Below are positions 20,368 through 28,580 of a stretch of 35,946 nucleotides of DNA, in pieces. How positions within the stretch are numbered: the first letter of the stretch is position 1; every line of letters begins with the position of its first letter. A program made the translations under genes and the position numbers. The notes below the pieces were generated by a model, which ran no database searches, had not been told where the DNA came from, and saw only the letters and a program-made list of their open reading frames with translations. Source of the stretch: Planctomycetota bacterium (GTDB lineage Bacteria > Planctomycetota > UBA1135 > UBA2386); contig JACRLW010000104.1 of the NCBI GenBank assembly GCA_016235155.1, positions 1 through 35,946 on the forward strand. Direction: 5' to 3'.

Positions 20368-22190
20368 CGCGCCCGATCCTGCTCTACGACGGCGACTGCG
20401 GCTTCTGCCGAAGCAGTGTGTCGTGGCTGGTCCGCCGCACCGGCGACGCCGTCGACGTGCGACCGTTCCCCGCTGCGGTGCCCGACGAGGTGCCCGACGC
20501 GGTCGAACTCGTCGAACCCGACGGGCGACGCTCGCGCGCCGCCGCCGCTGCCTGCCGTGCGCTCGCCTACGCACCCGGCTTCGCGCCGATGCGTCTCCTG
20601 CCGGCGATCCCCGGGATCGGAGCACTCCTCGAAGTTGCGTATCGATCGCTCGCGAAGCGGCGCGGAGCGGCGGCCGTGGTCCTGCGCGCGGTCGCCGGCG
20701 CCGATCCCACGCCGTCGAGCTTCCTGTTCGCGCGGCGCCTGTTTCTCGCCCTGCTCGGTCTGGTGTTCGTCGCCTGCTTCGTCGACCTCGGGCTCGACGC
20801 GCGCATGCTGCTCGGCGAGCGCGGGATCGTGCCGCTCGAGCGCGTGGCGAGCTGGGACCAGCACGCGCAGCCGGCGGGATTCCTCGCGATGCCGTCGTTG
20901 TTCTGGTTGGCGCGCGGCGACACGGCACTGTTCGCGACGATCGGCGTCGGACTGCTCGGCGCCTTGTGCGTGCTCGCCGGCCGTTTCGTGCGCGCGGGGC
21001 TCCTGCTCGCCGCCGTCGCCTGGCTGTCCTTCCTCGCGCTCGCGTTGCCGCCGGCCGGACCCGAGATCGAACTCGGCAATCCGTTCTTCGGCGCCGAGGC
21101 CGACGCGCTGCTCGTCGAGACCGCCGTGCTCGCGCTGTTCGTCACGTCGCTGCGCAAGGACCGCGGAGTTCGGGTGGCGGGCGGAGCGATCCTCCTCCTG
21201 CGGCTCCTGCTCGTGCGCGTGCTCGTCGGCGACGCGATCTCGAGGCTCGCCGAAGGCGGCGCGTGGTCGTCGACCGCCGAGTTCGTCCGTCACCTGTGGA
21301 CGGCGCCGCTCCCGACGCGCCTGGGTCTCGCGATGCACGACTTGCCCGCGTTCGTGCAGTCCGTCGTGCACGTCGGGATCGTCGCGTGTTCGCTGGTCGC
21401 GCCCTGGTTCGTCCTGGCGCCCCGCCGCTTGCGCACGCTCGGCTTCTGCGCGATCGCGCTCCTCGCCGCGTGGACGGCGTTGCTCGAGACGCGAGGTCCG
21501 TGGCCGATCCTCGTGTTCGCGCTCGCGCTGTTCGCGCTCGACGACCAGACGCTCGCCTGTGCGCTGCGGCGCGCGCCGCCCGCGGAAGCGCCGCCGCGTC
21601 GCAGGCCGGCGCTCGCGACGATCGCGCGGACGGCCTGCGTCGCCGCCTTCCTCGTTCTCGCGGTCGGTGCGGCAATCGACGCGCTGAGCGGCACGACGTC
21701 CGCATGGCGCGCGCCCTTCGTGCCGTACTTCGCCTGCAACGCGTACGGCACGCGCTTCGTCGTCCCCGCGTCGCATCCGATCACCGTGATCGATGCCGGC
21801 GTCGACGTGCAACGCTTCGAGGCGCTCGAGCCGCGCGCCGCGCCGAGCGATCTCTACCGGGCACCGCCCTGGACCGGACTCGTGCTGCCGCGCTTCGACC
21901 AGCGGCTCGAGTACGCCGCGCAGGGTCTTGCCGCGGGCGCCGAGCCCGAACCCTGGCTGCTCTCGACGATCGCGGCGTTGCTCGAACGACGCGGCGGGGT
22001 GCGCGGGCTCTTCCAGGACGGCGCCTACCAGACCTCGCGTCCGGTGCTCGTCCGCCTGCGCACGCGTCCGCTGCGCCCGGCCGACCCCGCCGAGCGCTCG
22101 CGCTCGGAGATGTGGTGGTTCCAGGGCGAGGATCTCGTGGCGCCGCGCGTCTACGGGCTGCGCGACGGGGTTCTCGTCGAAGCGCGCTGA
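20364..22190 (+). CDS. DCC thiol-disulfide oxidoreductase fused to lipase maturation factor
   Basis: This 608-aa protein has an N-terminal DCC/DUF393 domain (about 1-110) with a thioredoxin-like active site LYDGDCGFCRSS (Cys12, Cys15). The rest is a lipase maturation factor (LMF) membrane protein: LLGERGIVPLERV (about 149-161), PSLFWLARGDTALF, the FGAEADALLVETAVLALF region, RLLLVRVLVGDAISRL and PLPTRLGLAMHDLP. A soluble tail follows, with FACNAYGTRFVV and LPRFDQRLEY. LMF proteins help secreted lipases fold, and the disulfide domain would fit such a role. The C-terminal tail is shorter and more diverged than in typical LMF1. It is the last gene of the coupled operon and overlaps the LamG-like gene by ATGA. 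The link between lipase maturation and keto-sugar enzymes is unclear. Confidence 0.88.
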   Translation: MTRPILLYDGDCGFCRSSVSWLVRRTGDAVDVRPFPAAVPDEVPDAVELVEPDGRRSRAAAAACRALAYAPGFAPMRLLPAIPGIGALLEVAYRSLAKRRGAAAVVLRAVAGADPTPSSFLFARRLFLALLGLVFVACFVDLGLDARMLLGERGIVPLERVASWDQHAQPAGFLAMPSLFWLARGDTALFATIGVGLLGALCVLAGRFVRAGLLLAAVAWLSFLALALPPAGPEIELGNPFFGAEADALLVETAVLALFVTSLRKDRGVRVAGGAILLLRLLLVRVLVGDAISRLAEGGAWSSTAEFVRHLWTAPLPTRLGLAMHDLPAFVQSVVHVGIVACSLVAPWFVLAPRRLRTLGFCAIALLAAWTALLETRGPWPILVFALALFALDDQTLACALRRAPPAEAPPRRRPALATIARTACVAAFLVLAVGAAIDALSGTTSAWRAPFVPYFACNAYGTRFVVPASHPITVIDAGVDVQRFEALEPRAAPSDLYRAPPWTGLVLPRFDQRLEYAAQGLAAGAEPEPWLLSTIAALLERRGGVRGLFQDGAYQTSRPVLVRLRTRPLRPADPAERSRSEMWWFQGEDLVAPRVYGLRDGVLVEAR

Positions 22191-22206
22191 CGGCGCGCTC
22201 GCGGGA

Positions 22207-23244
22207 TCAGAGCAGTGTCATCGCGACCGCGTTGGTCAGGTCGATCGAACCCGCGAGAGGATCCACCACTGCGGCCTGGTAGGTCAGCACGAAGCCGCCG
22301 AGCGACGGCAAGGCACCGATGCCGTTGGCGAGGCTCGGGAGCACCGAACCGTCCGTCGGACCCGCAGTCATCTGCACCGACATCAGCGTCGGGAGATTGA
22401 GGTAGAGCCGGTTGTTGATGCCGGGGATCGATGTCGGCGCCGCCGGCGGAGCGAGCGACGTCAGCACGACGCAGGAGCCGCCGGTGAGGAGGTTGTGGAA
22501 GCAACGGAACGAGAGGCCTTGCGAGAGGCCGCCCGTCAGTGCGGTGTTCGGGAAGTAGCCGCCGTTGCCGAAGTGCGAGAACGGGGTGACGTTGTCGACG
22601 TTGGCGGCCTGCAACGCGTTCTGCGGGAGGATCAGGGCGATGCGCCAGCACGGCTTGGACACCGGGTGGCTCACGACGCCCGCGATGATCTGCCACGCCA
22701 TGTCCACCGAGTTGGCGTGCTGCCCGTTCGGCCCGGCATAGGACGTGTGCACCGACACGAAGTCGGTCGCCGTGTTCGCGAGCAGTTCGACGCCCGCCGA
22801 GAAGAACGTGCTGGTCGGCACGGTCAGCGGAGTCGTGAACGTGAGCGTCAGCATCCAGGCGATCGGCCCGGTGTTCGTCGATGTGGGTAGATTGATGGGA
22901 CCGAAGTAGCCGAGCGAGTCGGTGACGAGCGTGCCGGGCCCAGTGGCGTCCGCGCCTCGGCGCAAGCGAAAGTTGCAGCTGCCCAGGGTGGTACCCACTT
23001 GGTCCTGAATGACGACGCGCATGCCGCTGACGACGCAGTTCGTGCCGTTGTCGCCGAGCCCCGCGTTCTGTGCGGCGTGGAAGCCCTGGTGGATCTCGCC
23101 GGTGCCGGTCGCCGGGACGCTGCCGCGCGAGGTGAAGCTCGTGGTGCCGGGCCAGATCTCGAAGGGCTGCTGCGCGGCGAGGTTTGCCGCGACGAAGAGG
23201 AGGAACGTGAACGTGGTTGCGATCGACTGCGAGAGATGACGCAT
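22207..23244 (-). CDS. Secreted protein of unknown function (345 aa)
   Basis: This protein starts at ATG 23244, with an AAGGA ribosome-binding element at 23249-23253 four bases before it. A signal peptide (about 1-27, ending ANLAAQQP) is followed by two beta-rich halves. The first contains GEIHQGFHAAQNAGLGDNG (about 50-68) and GMRVVIQDQVGTTLG. The second contains FSHFGNGGYFPNTAL (about 231) and a tail of the recurring secreted-domain type (LSQGLSFRCFHN, LTYQAAVVDPLAGSIDL). There are no enzymatic motifs, and the function is unknown. It converges on the LMF gene with 16 bp between the stops. A damaged paralogue of the same family lies immediately upstream (23579-24262). Confidence 0.75.
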   Translation of the reverse strand: MRHLSQSIATTFTFLLFVAANLAAQQPFEIWPGTTSFTSRGSVPATGTGEIHQGFHAAQNAGLGDNGTNCVVSGMRVVIQDQVGTTLGSCNFRLRRGADATGPGTLVTDSLGYFGPINLPTSTNTGPIAWMLTLTFTTPLTVPTSTFFSAGVELLANTATDFVSVHTSYAGPNGQHANSVDMAWQIIAGVVSHPVSKPCWRIALILPQNALQAANVDNVTPFSHFGNGGYFPNTALTGGLSQGLSFRCFHNLLTGGSCVVLTSLAPPAAPTSIPGINNRLYLNLPTLMSVQMTAGPTDGSVLPSLANGIGALPSLGGFVLTYQAAVVDPLAGSIDLTNAVAMTLL

Positions 23245-23578
23245 GGAGTCCTTGCCTCGATGGTGGTTGAGGGTGCGCGGCACTCTAGCCCCGTCGCGCG
23301 AGGCGGTTCGCGGAACTTCGGTAACGCCCGGCGGGTGAGAACGCGTCGGTATCCGCTGAAACGAACGCGGCGCGCATCGGGCCCGAAGTCCGGAGAATCC
23401 TCGCGGGACGCGAGGATTCGGAGGACGAAGGGCCCCGGCAAAGAGAGCGGTCGAGGCCTTCTGGTCGTCGCGTCGCGACGACGCTGGCAGCCAAGATGGG
23501 CTGCGGCCTCGGCCGCGATGGGACCGCCGATGCGCGCCGCAGCGGAGTCCGCGATGGCCGCGGAACTTCAGCGCACGA
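23245..23578. other. Noncoding 334-bp spacer with palindromes
   Basis: No credible gene is seen in this stretch between the 345-aa secreted gene and its pseudogene. It holds the strong hairpin at 23388-23426, an odd palindrome (nine-base arms around a central T) at 23464-23482 and a 6+6 palindrome GCGGCC/GGCCGC at 23503-23516. It probably contains the promoter of the minus-strand secreted gene, but no clear -35/-10 pair is visible at this GC content. Confidence 0.6.
23388..23426. repeat. Strong inverted repeat (hairpin)
   Basis: An 11-base perfect stem, GAATCCTCGCG at 23395-23405 and CGCGAGGATTC at 23409-23419, closes a 3-base loop GGA. After three mismatched positions on each side, four more pairs (GTCC at 23388-23391, GGAC at 23423-23426) extend it. 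No T-run follows on either strand, so a classical terminator is unlikely. It may be a terminator-like or regulatory element, or a copy of a small interspersed palindrome. Confidence 0.75.
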
Positions 23579-24262
23579 TCAGAGCAGCGTCGTCACGACC
23601 GCGTTGGTCATGTCGAGCGTTCCGCCGAGGAAGTCGATCACGACGCCCTGGAAGGTGATCGGCAGTCCCGCCGACGAGGGGACGGCGCCGAGACCCGCGG
23701 CGAGGAACGGCAACACGGTTCCGTCCGACGGACCGGACGCCAGGGTCGTCGAGGCGAGCGTCGCGAGGTCGAGGTAGACGGTGTTGCCGATGCCGGCCAC
23801 CGTGAACGGAGCTCCCGGCGGCCCGACTGACATCAGCACCGCCGCGGTGCCGGCAGCCCCGAGGTTGTGGTAGCAGCGGAAGGCCATGCCCTGCGATGCG
23901 GCGCCAAGCAGTGCCGTGTTCGGGAGCTAGCTGCCGTTGCCGAAGTGGTTCAGGGGGCGATCAGGTCGACGTGATGAGCCACGCGATCGGCGTGAGCAAC
24001 GTGCTTGCGGGAAGGGCGATCGGACCGAAGCTGGCGATGACGCCGCCGGCGCCGGTCGTGGGACCCGCCGCGTCGGTGCCGCTGCGAACGGCGAGCCCGT
24101 AGGTGCCGAGGGTCGATCCACTCTGATCCCGCACGACGACCCGCACGCCGGTGATCGACGCACCTCGGCCGTCGTCGCCGAGGCCGCGGTTCTGGTCGGA
24201 ATGGAGACCCTGGAGGAATTCACCACCGCCGACGCCGACACCGAGTTCTCCCCTCCATCGAA
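23579..24262 (-). pseudogene. Deleted paralogue of the 345-aa secreted protein
   Basis: Two pieces of a gene homologous to 22207-23244 are present in different frames. The upstream piece reads GEFLQGLHSDQNRGLGDDG and continues to PIAWLITST, then a TGA at 23961-23963. It aligns with GEIHQGFHAAQNAG and PIAWMLTLT of the intact gene. The downstream piece reads PLNHFGNGS, then an in-frame TAG at 23927-23929, then LPNTALLGAASQGMAFRCYHN and on to a stop at 23579. It aligns with FSHFGNGGYFPNTAL and beyond. About 88 residues of the middle are missing at a junction near 23960, with a frameshift. No signal peptide remains, so the 5' end is also lost. Its 3' end resembles that of the intact gene (CAGAGCAG region), which supports tandem duplication and decay. 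Confidence 0.85.
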
Positions 24263-24274
24263 TCGACCAGGTGG

Positions 24275-24300
24275 GTCCGCCGCATCGCGGTGCGGCGGAC
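24275..24300 (-). terminator. Hairpin just after the kelch gene
   Basis: A perfect 10-base stem, GTCCGCCGCA at 24275-24284 and TGCGGCGGAC at 24291-24300, closes a 6-base loop. It begins seven bases past the stop codon of the minus-strand kelch gene. It lacks a downstream T-run but is very stable, so it is probably a transcription terminator or mRNA 3'-end protector. Confidence 0.6.
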
Positions 24301-24307
24301 ACCAGCG

Positions 24308-27300
24308 TCACGGCGACTGGATCGGAGCGACCATCGCGTCCGTGAGCTGCAGGCAGCCGGAGGGTGTCATCGACACGCCTTGGAGCAACAGCGTCGATCC
24401 GACGAGCGCCGGCAGGGTGAGCGTCGCCGTGTAGCGAGCCGGCGATCCTGGCGCGGGACCGTTGAGCGTCGGATCGGTGTAGAGCGAACCGGGCCAGCAG
24501 GTCGTCGGCGTACCGATCGAGAGGAAGGGCACCTGCCGCGGCACGAGGTCGATGAACAGCGCGGCGAGCCCGAGCGGACTCGCGAAGCGAACGTCGAGCG
24601 TGCCACCGAAACGCGGCAGCGACCACGACTCGAGTGCCGCCGAGTTGTCGCCGGCGTGCCCTTGGGCGACGCGGTCGAAGGGCTGGAGGTACTCCCAGGT
24701 GTCGCCGAACCAGGTCTGGAAGCCGCGGAGGTTCCGGTAGCCGCCGAAGGACACGCAGCGTCCGCGACGGCGATCGAAGACGAGCGCCATGTTCTCGCGC
24801 GGTGCGGGCAGCGAGGTCGGCACGCTGCGCAGTTGCCAGTCGCTGCCGTTCCACTCCCAGAGATCGCCGAGGAAGTCGTCGCGGAAGCCCGTCGGCCCGT
24901 AGCCGCCGAAGACGACCATCCGGCCGCGCGCGGCGTCCCAGGTCGCGGCGTGGTTCCAACGCGGGCCCGGCACGGTGCTCGACGTGCGCTGGGTCCACGT
25001 CGTGCCGTCCCACTCCCAGGTGTCGGCGAGGAACCAGACCGGTCCTTGCCCGCCGAACATCACCACGCGATTGCGCAACTCGTCGAACGCGAGCGAGTGC
25101 GACCCGCGCGCCGGCGGTCCGCCGCTGCCGCGCAGCGACCACGCCGTGCCGTTCCACTCCCAGGTGTCGCCGAGGAGCGCGCCGGATTGGTCGTAACCGC
25201 CGAACAGGACGACGCGGTTGCGCGCGCGGTCGTACGCGAGAGCGGTGTTGTGGCGCGGCGACGGTCCGGTGTTCGCGCGCAGGGACCACGCCGCGCCGTC
25301 CCATTCCCAGGTCTCGCCGTCGACCGACGCACCGCGCGCTCCGCCGAAGAGCACGGTGCGCCCGCGCGCACGGTCGTACGCCATCGCGTGACCGGATCGC
25401 GCGGCGGGGCCGCTCGCCGCCGCGAACGGATGCCAACGCACGCCGTCGTACTCCCAGGTGTCGGCGAACTGCGTCGCGGAATCGCTCCCGCCGAACAACA
25501 CGGTGCGCGCGCGCAAGTCGTCGTGGACCATCGCGTGGTCATGGCGCGCGGCGGGAGCCACCGCCGGCTGCGGCGTGGTCCAACTCGTCCCGTCCCACTC
25601 CCATTCGTCGGCCAACGGGCTGTTCGACGCGTCGACCCCGCCATGCATCACGACGCGATTGCGTCCGGCGTGGTACGCCATCGCGTGGTAGGAGCGCGCG
25701 ACCGGATTCGCGAAGGAGCCGCGGAAGCTCCAGTCGCTGCCGTTCCACTCCCAGGTCTCCGAGAGGTTGGTCCCGATGACGTCGTTGTAGCCGCCGAAGA
25801 GGACGACGCGCTGCCGCGTCGGATCGAAGGCCATCGCGTGGCCGTAGCGCCGCGCCGGACGATTGACCGGGCTGCGCTGCGTCCATGTGCTGCCGTTCCA
25901 GACCCAGGTCTCGTTGCGCAGGTCGACCGCGTTGCGATAGCCGCCGAACAGGACGACCTCGTTGCGGACCGAGTCGAAGGCGAGCGCGCAGTCGGCGAGG
26001 GTCGGCGGCGTGGTCGGCGTCGACGCCTGCGTCCAGTTCGTGCCGTTCCACAGCCAGGTCTCGTTCTTGATCAGGGTGCCCTGAACGCCGCCGTAGAGGA
26101 CCGTCACGCCGCGCGCGGCGTCGTAGCAGAGACCGAAGTCGGCGCGGCCCGAGGGCAGGGTCGCGAAGCGGTTGCTCCACGAGGTGCCGTTCCACTCCCA
26201 GGTCTCGTTGGCCTCGGTGGTGCCGTTGAAGCCGCCGAACAGCACCGCGACGCCGCGCGCCGAGTCGAAGGCGAGCGGCGCGTACGAACGGGGCGCGGGG
26301 ACGGGGAACGGCGCGGGCGCATGCCAGCGCGTGTCGGTCCGCAGCCACGTGTCGCCGAGCAGGTTCGGATAGACGGTCATCCCGCCGAACAGGACGAGTT
26401 GGTCGCGCGCGCTGTCGTAGGTCATCGCGGCACCGCGGCGCGCGACCGGCGTGCTCGGCGAGGCGCCCAGATCAGCGAGCGTGAGCTGCCGCACCCAGTT
26501 GTTCACGCTGCCGCGCTCGAACTCCCAGACCTCGTTGGTCGCGAGCGCCGCGGGCAACCAACCGCACGCGAGCACCGGCCGCTGGCGCGACGCGTCGAAC
26601 CAGCAGCCGAACTGCGAGCGCGGCGAGGGCATCGTGTTCGCGATGAACCCGCCCCAGGCACCGGTCCAGTAGCCGAGGCCCCACCAGTCGTTCCGGTCGC
26701 CGCTGGCGTCCTCGCCGCCGAAGACCATCACGCGTTGCATCACGCTGTCGAAGTACGCGCCGTGGAAGGCGCGCGCGGACGGCGCCGCGCTGGTTGCGCG
26801 TTGGCTCCAGTTGTTGCCGTCCCATTCCCAGGTGTCGGCGAGGAAGCCGCCGCTGCCGAGACCGCCGAAGAGCACGATGCGACCGCGATACGGGTCGAAG
26901 GTCATCGAGCAGCCGTAGCGCGCCGACGGCGCGTTCGCCGGCGTGCGCTGGTTCCAGAAGCTGCCGTCCCACTCCCAGGTGTCGTTGCGGTAGGCGAAGT
27001 TGTCCGCGCCGCCGAACATCACCACGCGCTGTCGCAGCGGGTCCCAGCACATCGCCGGCCGTTCGCGCGCGGGCGGGCTGATGCTCATGAACTGGGTCCA
27101 GTTCGTGCCGTCGAAGGTCCACGTGTCGCCCAGGATGTTCGACGCGAAGCCGCCGTACATCACCGCGCGGCGGCGGGCTTCGTCCCAAGCCATCGCGTGG
27201 TTCGCGCGCGCCGGCGGCGCGGTCGAGACTGCGGGGACCGTCCAACCGTTGCCGTCCCAGAGCAGCGTGTCGGCGAGCACGCCGGTGCCCGGCGCGTAGC

Positions 27301-27454
27301 CGCCGAACATCACGCCACGCCCGCCGATCGGGTCGTAGCACGCGGCGACGTTGTTGCGCGACGAGGGCTGGGTGGCCTGGTTCTGCCAGGCGGACTGTGC
27401 GACGAGAGACGACGCGGCGAGGAGAGCTGCAAAGAGAGCGGTGGTGGTGCGCAT
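24308..27454 (-). CDS. Secreted kelch-repeat beta-propeller protein
   Basis: This 1048-aa protein starts at ATG 27454, with a GGAGGC ribosome-binding element at 27459-27464. A signal peptide (MRTTTALFAALLAASSLVAQS) precedes about 18 kelch-type repeats of roughly 50-58 residues. Each carries a [LMV]FGG-like box, usually followed by D-TW-EW-[DN]-G, with Arg-His-A-M-A-[FY]-D-like segments between boxes. One copy is degenerate (LACGWLPA). At 6-7 repeats per propeller, this suggests about three propellers. The last 120 residues (from SLPRFGGTLDV) form the recurring secreted C-terminal domain, with STLLLQGVSMTPSGC near the end. No catalytic site is visible. It probably binds carbohydrate or protein at the surface. 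The repeats are also similar at DNA level (recurring CCCAGGTGTCG-type strings), so length variation by recombination is possible. Confidence 0.9.
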   Translation of the reverse strand: MRTTTALFAALLAASSLVAQSAWQNQATQPSSRNNVAACYDPIGGRGVMFGGYAPGTGVLADTLLWDGNGWTVPAVSTAPPARANHAMAWDEARRRAVMYGGFASNILGDTWTFDGTNWTQFMSISPPARERPAMCWDPLRQRVVMFGGADNFAYRNDTWEWDGSFWNQRTPANAPSARYGCSMTFDPYRGRIVLFGGLGSGGFLADTWEWDGNNWSQRATSAAPSARAFHGAYFDSVMQRVMVFGGEDASGDRNDWWGLGYWTGAWGGFIANTMPSPRSQFGCWFDASRQRPVLACGWLPAALATNEVWEFERGSVNNWVRQLTLADLGASPSTPVARRGAAMTYDSARDQLVLFGGMTVYPNLLGDTWLRTDTRWHAPAPFPVPAPRSYAPLAFDSARGVAVLFGGFNGTTEANETWEWNGTSWSNRFATLPSGRADFGLCYDAARGVTVLYGGVQGTLIKNETWLWNGTNWTQASTPTTPPTLADCALAFDSVRNEVVLFGGYRNAVDLRNETWVWNGSTWTQRSPVNRPARRYGHAMAFDPTRQRVVLFGGYNDVIGTNLSETWEWNGSDWSFRGSFANPVARSYHAMAYHAGRNRVVMHGGVDASNSPLADEWEWDGTSWTTPQPAVAPAARHDHAMVHDDLRARTVLFGGSDSATQFADTWEYDGVRWHPFAAASGPAARSGHAMAYDRARGRTVLFGGARGASVDGETWEWDGAAWSLRANTGPSPRHNTALAYDRARNRVVLFGGYDQSGALLGDTWEWNGTAWSLRGSGGPPARGSHSLAFDELRNRVVMFGGQGPVWFLADTWEWDGTTWTQRTSSTVPGPRWNHAATWDAARGRMVVFGGYGPTGFRDDFLGDLWEWNGSDWQLRSVPTSLPAPRENMALVFDRRRGRCVSFGGYRNLRGFQTWFGDTWEYLQPFDRVAQGHAGDNSAALESWSLPRFGGTLDVRFASPLGLAALFIDLVPRQVPFLSIGTPTTCWPGSLYTDPTLNGPAPGSPARYTATLTLPALVGSTLLLQGVSMTPSGCLQLTDAMVAPIQSP

Positions 27455-27563
27455 GGGAGCCTCCGGATCGGAGTCGCGAGCGGTGCTCGCGCGCGATCCA
27501 CACCGGGGAATCCTCTCGGCGTGCCGCCCGCGATCCTGCAGCACGCCGCTCACCGTCGCCGGG

Positions 27564-28580
27564 TCAGCGATCCGCGCTCGTCACCACGCCGTCGCCGTTC
27601 CGGTCGAAGCGACGGAAGGCGTCGGGCGGGCCGCCGAACTCGTCCTGCGTGACGCGGCCGTCGTCATTCAGGTCGAAGCGCTCGGCGAAGGTCCGGCCCT
27701 CGACGGAGCGCGCGTAGCGGCGGATCTCGAGCTCGGTCAGCGCGGCGTCGCGATCCTGGTCGATGCGCGGGAAGAGATAGGCGGGGCCCTGCCACTCGCC
27801 GGTCTCGATGCGGCCGTCGCCGTTCTTGTCCCAGGTGCCGAAGGGCACGCGGTACGACTCGACGCGGCCGTTGCCGCGGTTGCGGCGTTCGACGAAGCGC
27901 GCGACCTCGCTCACGAGGCGCTGCAGTTCCTGCGGGTCGAGCTTGCCGTCGCGGTTGCGGTCGGCCCACTCGAAGGCGTCGTCGACCTTCGTGCCCTTGA
28001 CCTCGGCGCGGGTGAGTTCGCCGTCGTGATCGTCGTCCATGCGGCGGACCAACTCCTCGACGCCTTCGAGCGCGCTCTTGAACTCGGGCAGGACGGGCTC
28101 GGTGTCCGCACCGTCGAGTCGCTTGCGCGCGACCTCGCGGTCGCCGCCGTCGAGCACGCCGTCGCCGTCAAGGTCGAGCTCGCGGAATGCGCCTTCGTCG
28201 CCCTGCCACTCCGCGCGGGTCACGCGTCCGTCCTGGTTCGGATCGAACCGCTTCAGCGCTTGCAGACGGCGCAGCGCGAGCGCATCGGCATCGACGCGCG
28301 CGCGCGGTGCGCCGTCGTCGCGGCGCATCGTCGCGAGGTAGCGGCGCACGAGGTCGGACTTCGCGAGTTCGTCCTTGGCCAGCTTCTTGTCCTTGTTCAC
28401 GTCGACCTCGGCGAACTGCTCGTCGGAGCCGGCGAACTCCAGGCGCTCGAGGTATCCGCTCTTGTCGCGGTCGGCGGCGGCGAAGAGTTGCTCGATCGCC
28501 TGGGCGAGGTCTTGCGCGCGCGAGGCGCCGCTCAGCGCGAGCAGGACGAGGATCGGACGGACGGCAAAGCTCTGCTTCAT
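27564..28580 (-). CDS. Secreted protein with ten EF-hand loops
   Basis: This 338-aa protein has a signal peptide (MKQSFAVRPILVLLALSGASRAQ) and ten Asp-rich calcium-binding loops of the EF-hand type. Examples are DRDKSGYLERLE, DVNKDKKLAKDE, DPNQDGRVTRAE, DLDGDGVLDGGD, DRNRDGKLDPQE, DKNGDGRIETGE, DLNDDGRVTQDE and DRNGDGVVTSAD. One loop (DQDRDAALTELE) lacks the central Gly. It would bind several calcium ions outside the cytoplasm and act as a sensor or structural clamp. Its ATG overlaps the stop of the decaheme cytochrome gene (ATGA, 28577-28580), so the two are translationally coupled and probably work together. Confidence 0.92.
   Translation of the reverse strand: MKQSFAVRPILVLLALSGASRAQDLAQAIEQLFAAADRDKSGYLERLEFAGSDEQFAEVDVNKDKKLAKDELAKSDLVRRYLATMRRDDGAPRARVDADALALRRLQALKRFDPNQDGRVTRAEWQGDEGAFRELDLDGDGVLDGGDREVARKRLDGADTEPVLPEFKSALEGVEELVRRMDDDHDGELTRAEVKGTKVDDAFEWADRNRDGKLDPQELQRLVSEVARFVERRNRGNGRVESYRVPFGTWDKNGDGRIETGEWQGPAYLFPRIDQDRDAALTELEIRRYARSVEGRTFAERFDLNDDGRVTQDEFGGPPDAFRRFDRNGDGVVTSADR

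Noticed and set aside
20034..21812. A 592-codon minus-strand open frame under the LMF gene
   Set aside because: It is extremely Arg/Glu-rich antisense sequence. The plus strand shows the DCC and LMF motifs.
23464..23482. Perfect 9+9 palindrome around one T
   Set aside because: There is no loop large enough for a hairpin in its simple form. CG-rich palindromes of this size arise easily here, so it is only mentioned within the spacer.
24800..27250. Regularly spaced short DNA strings that could suggest a CRISPR array
   Set aside because: They lie inside a protein-coding kelch gene, are imperfect and are spaced about 160-180 bp apart. No cas genes are present.
27475..27491. CGCGAGC-GGT-GCTCGCG hairpin upstream of the kelch gene
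   Set aside because: It has only seven pairs in GC-rich DNA and no T-run. It may be chance.
24290..27652. A 1120-codon open frame on the plus strand opposite the kelch gene
   Set aside because: Its apparent repeats are only the complement of the kelch repeats. There is no ribosome-binding element or domain.
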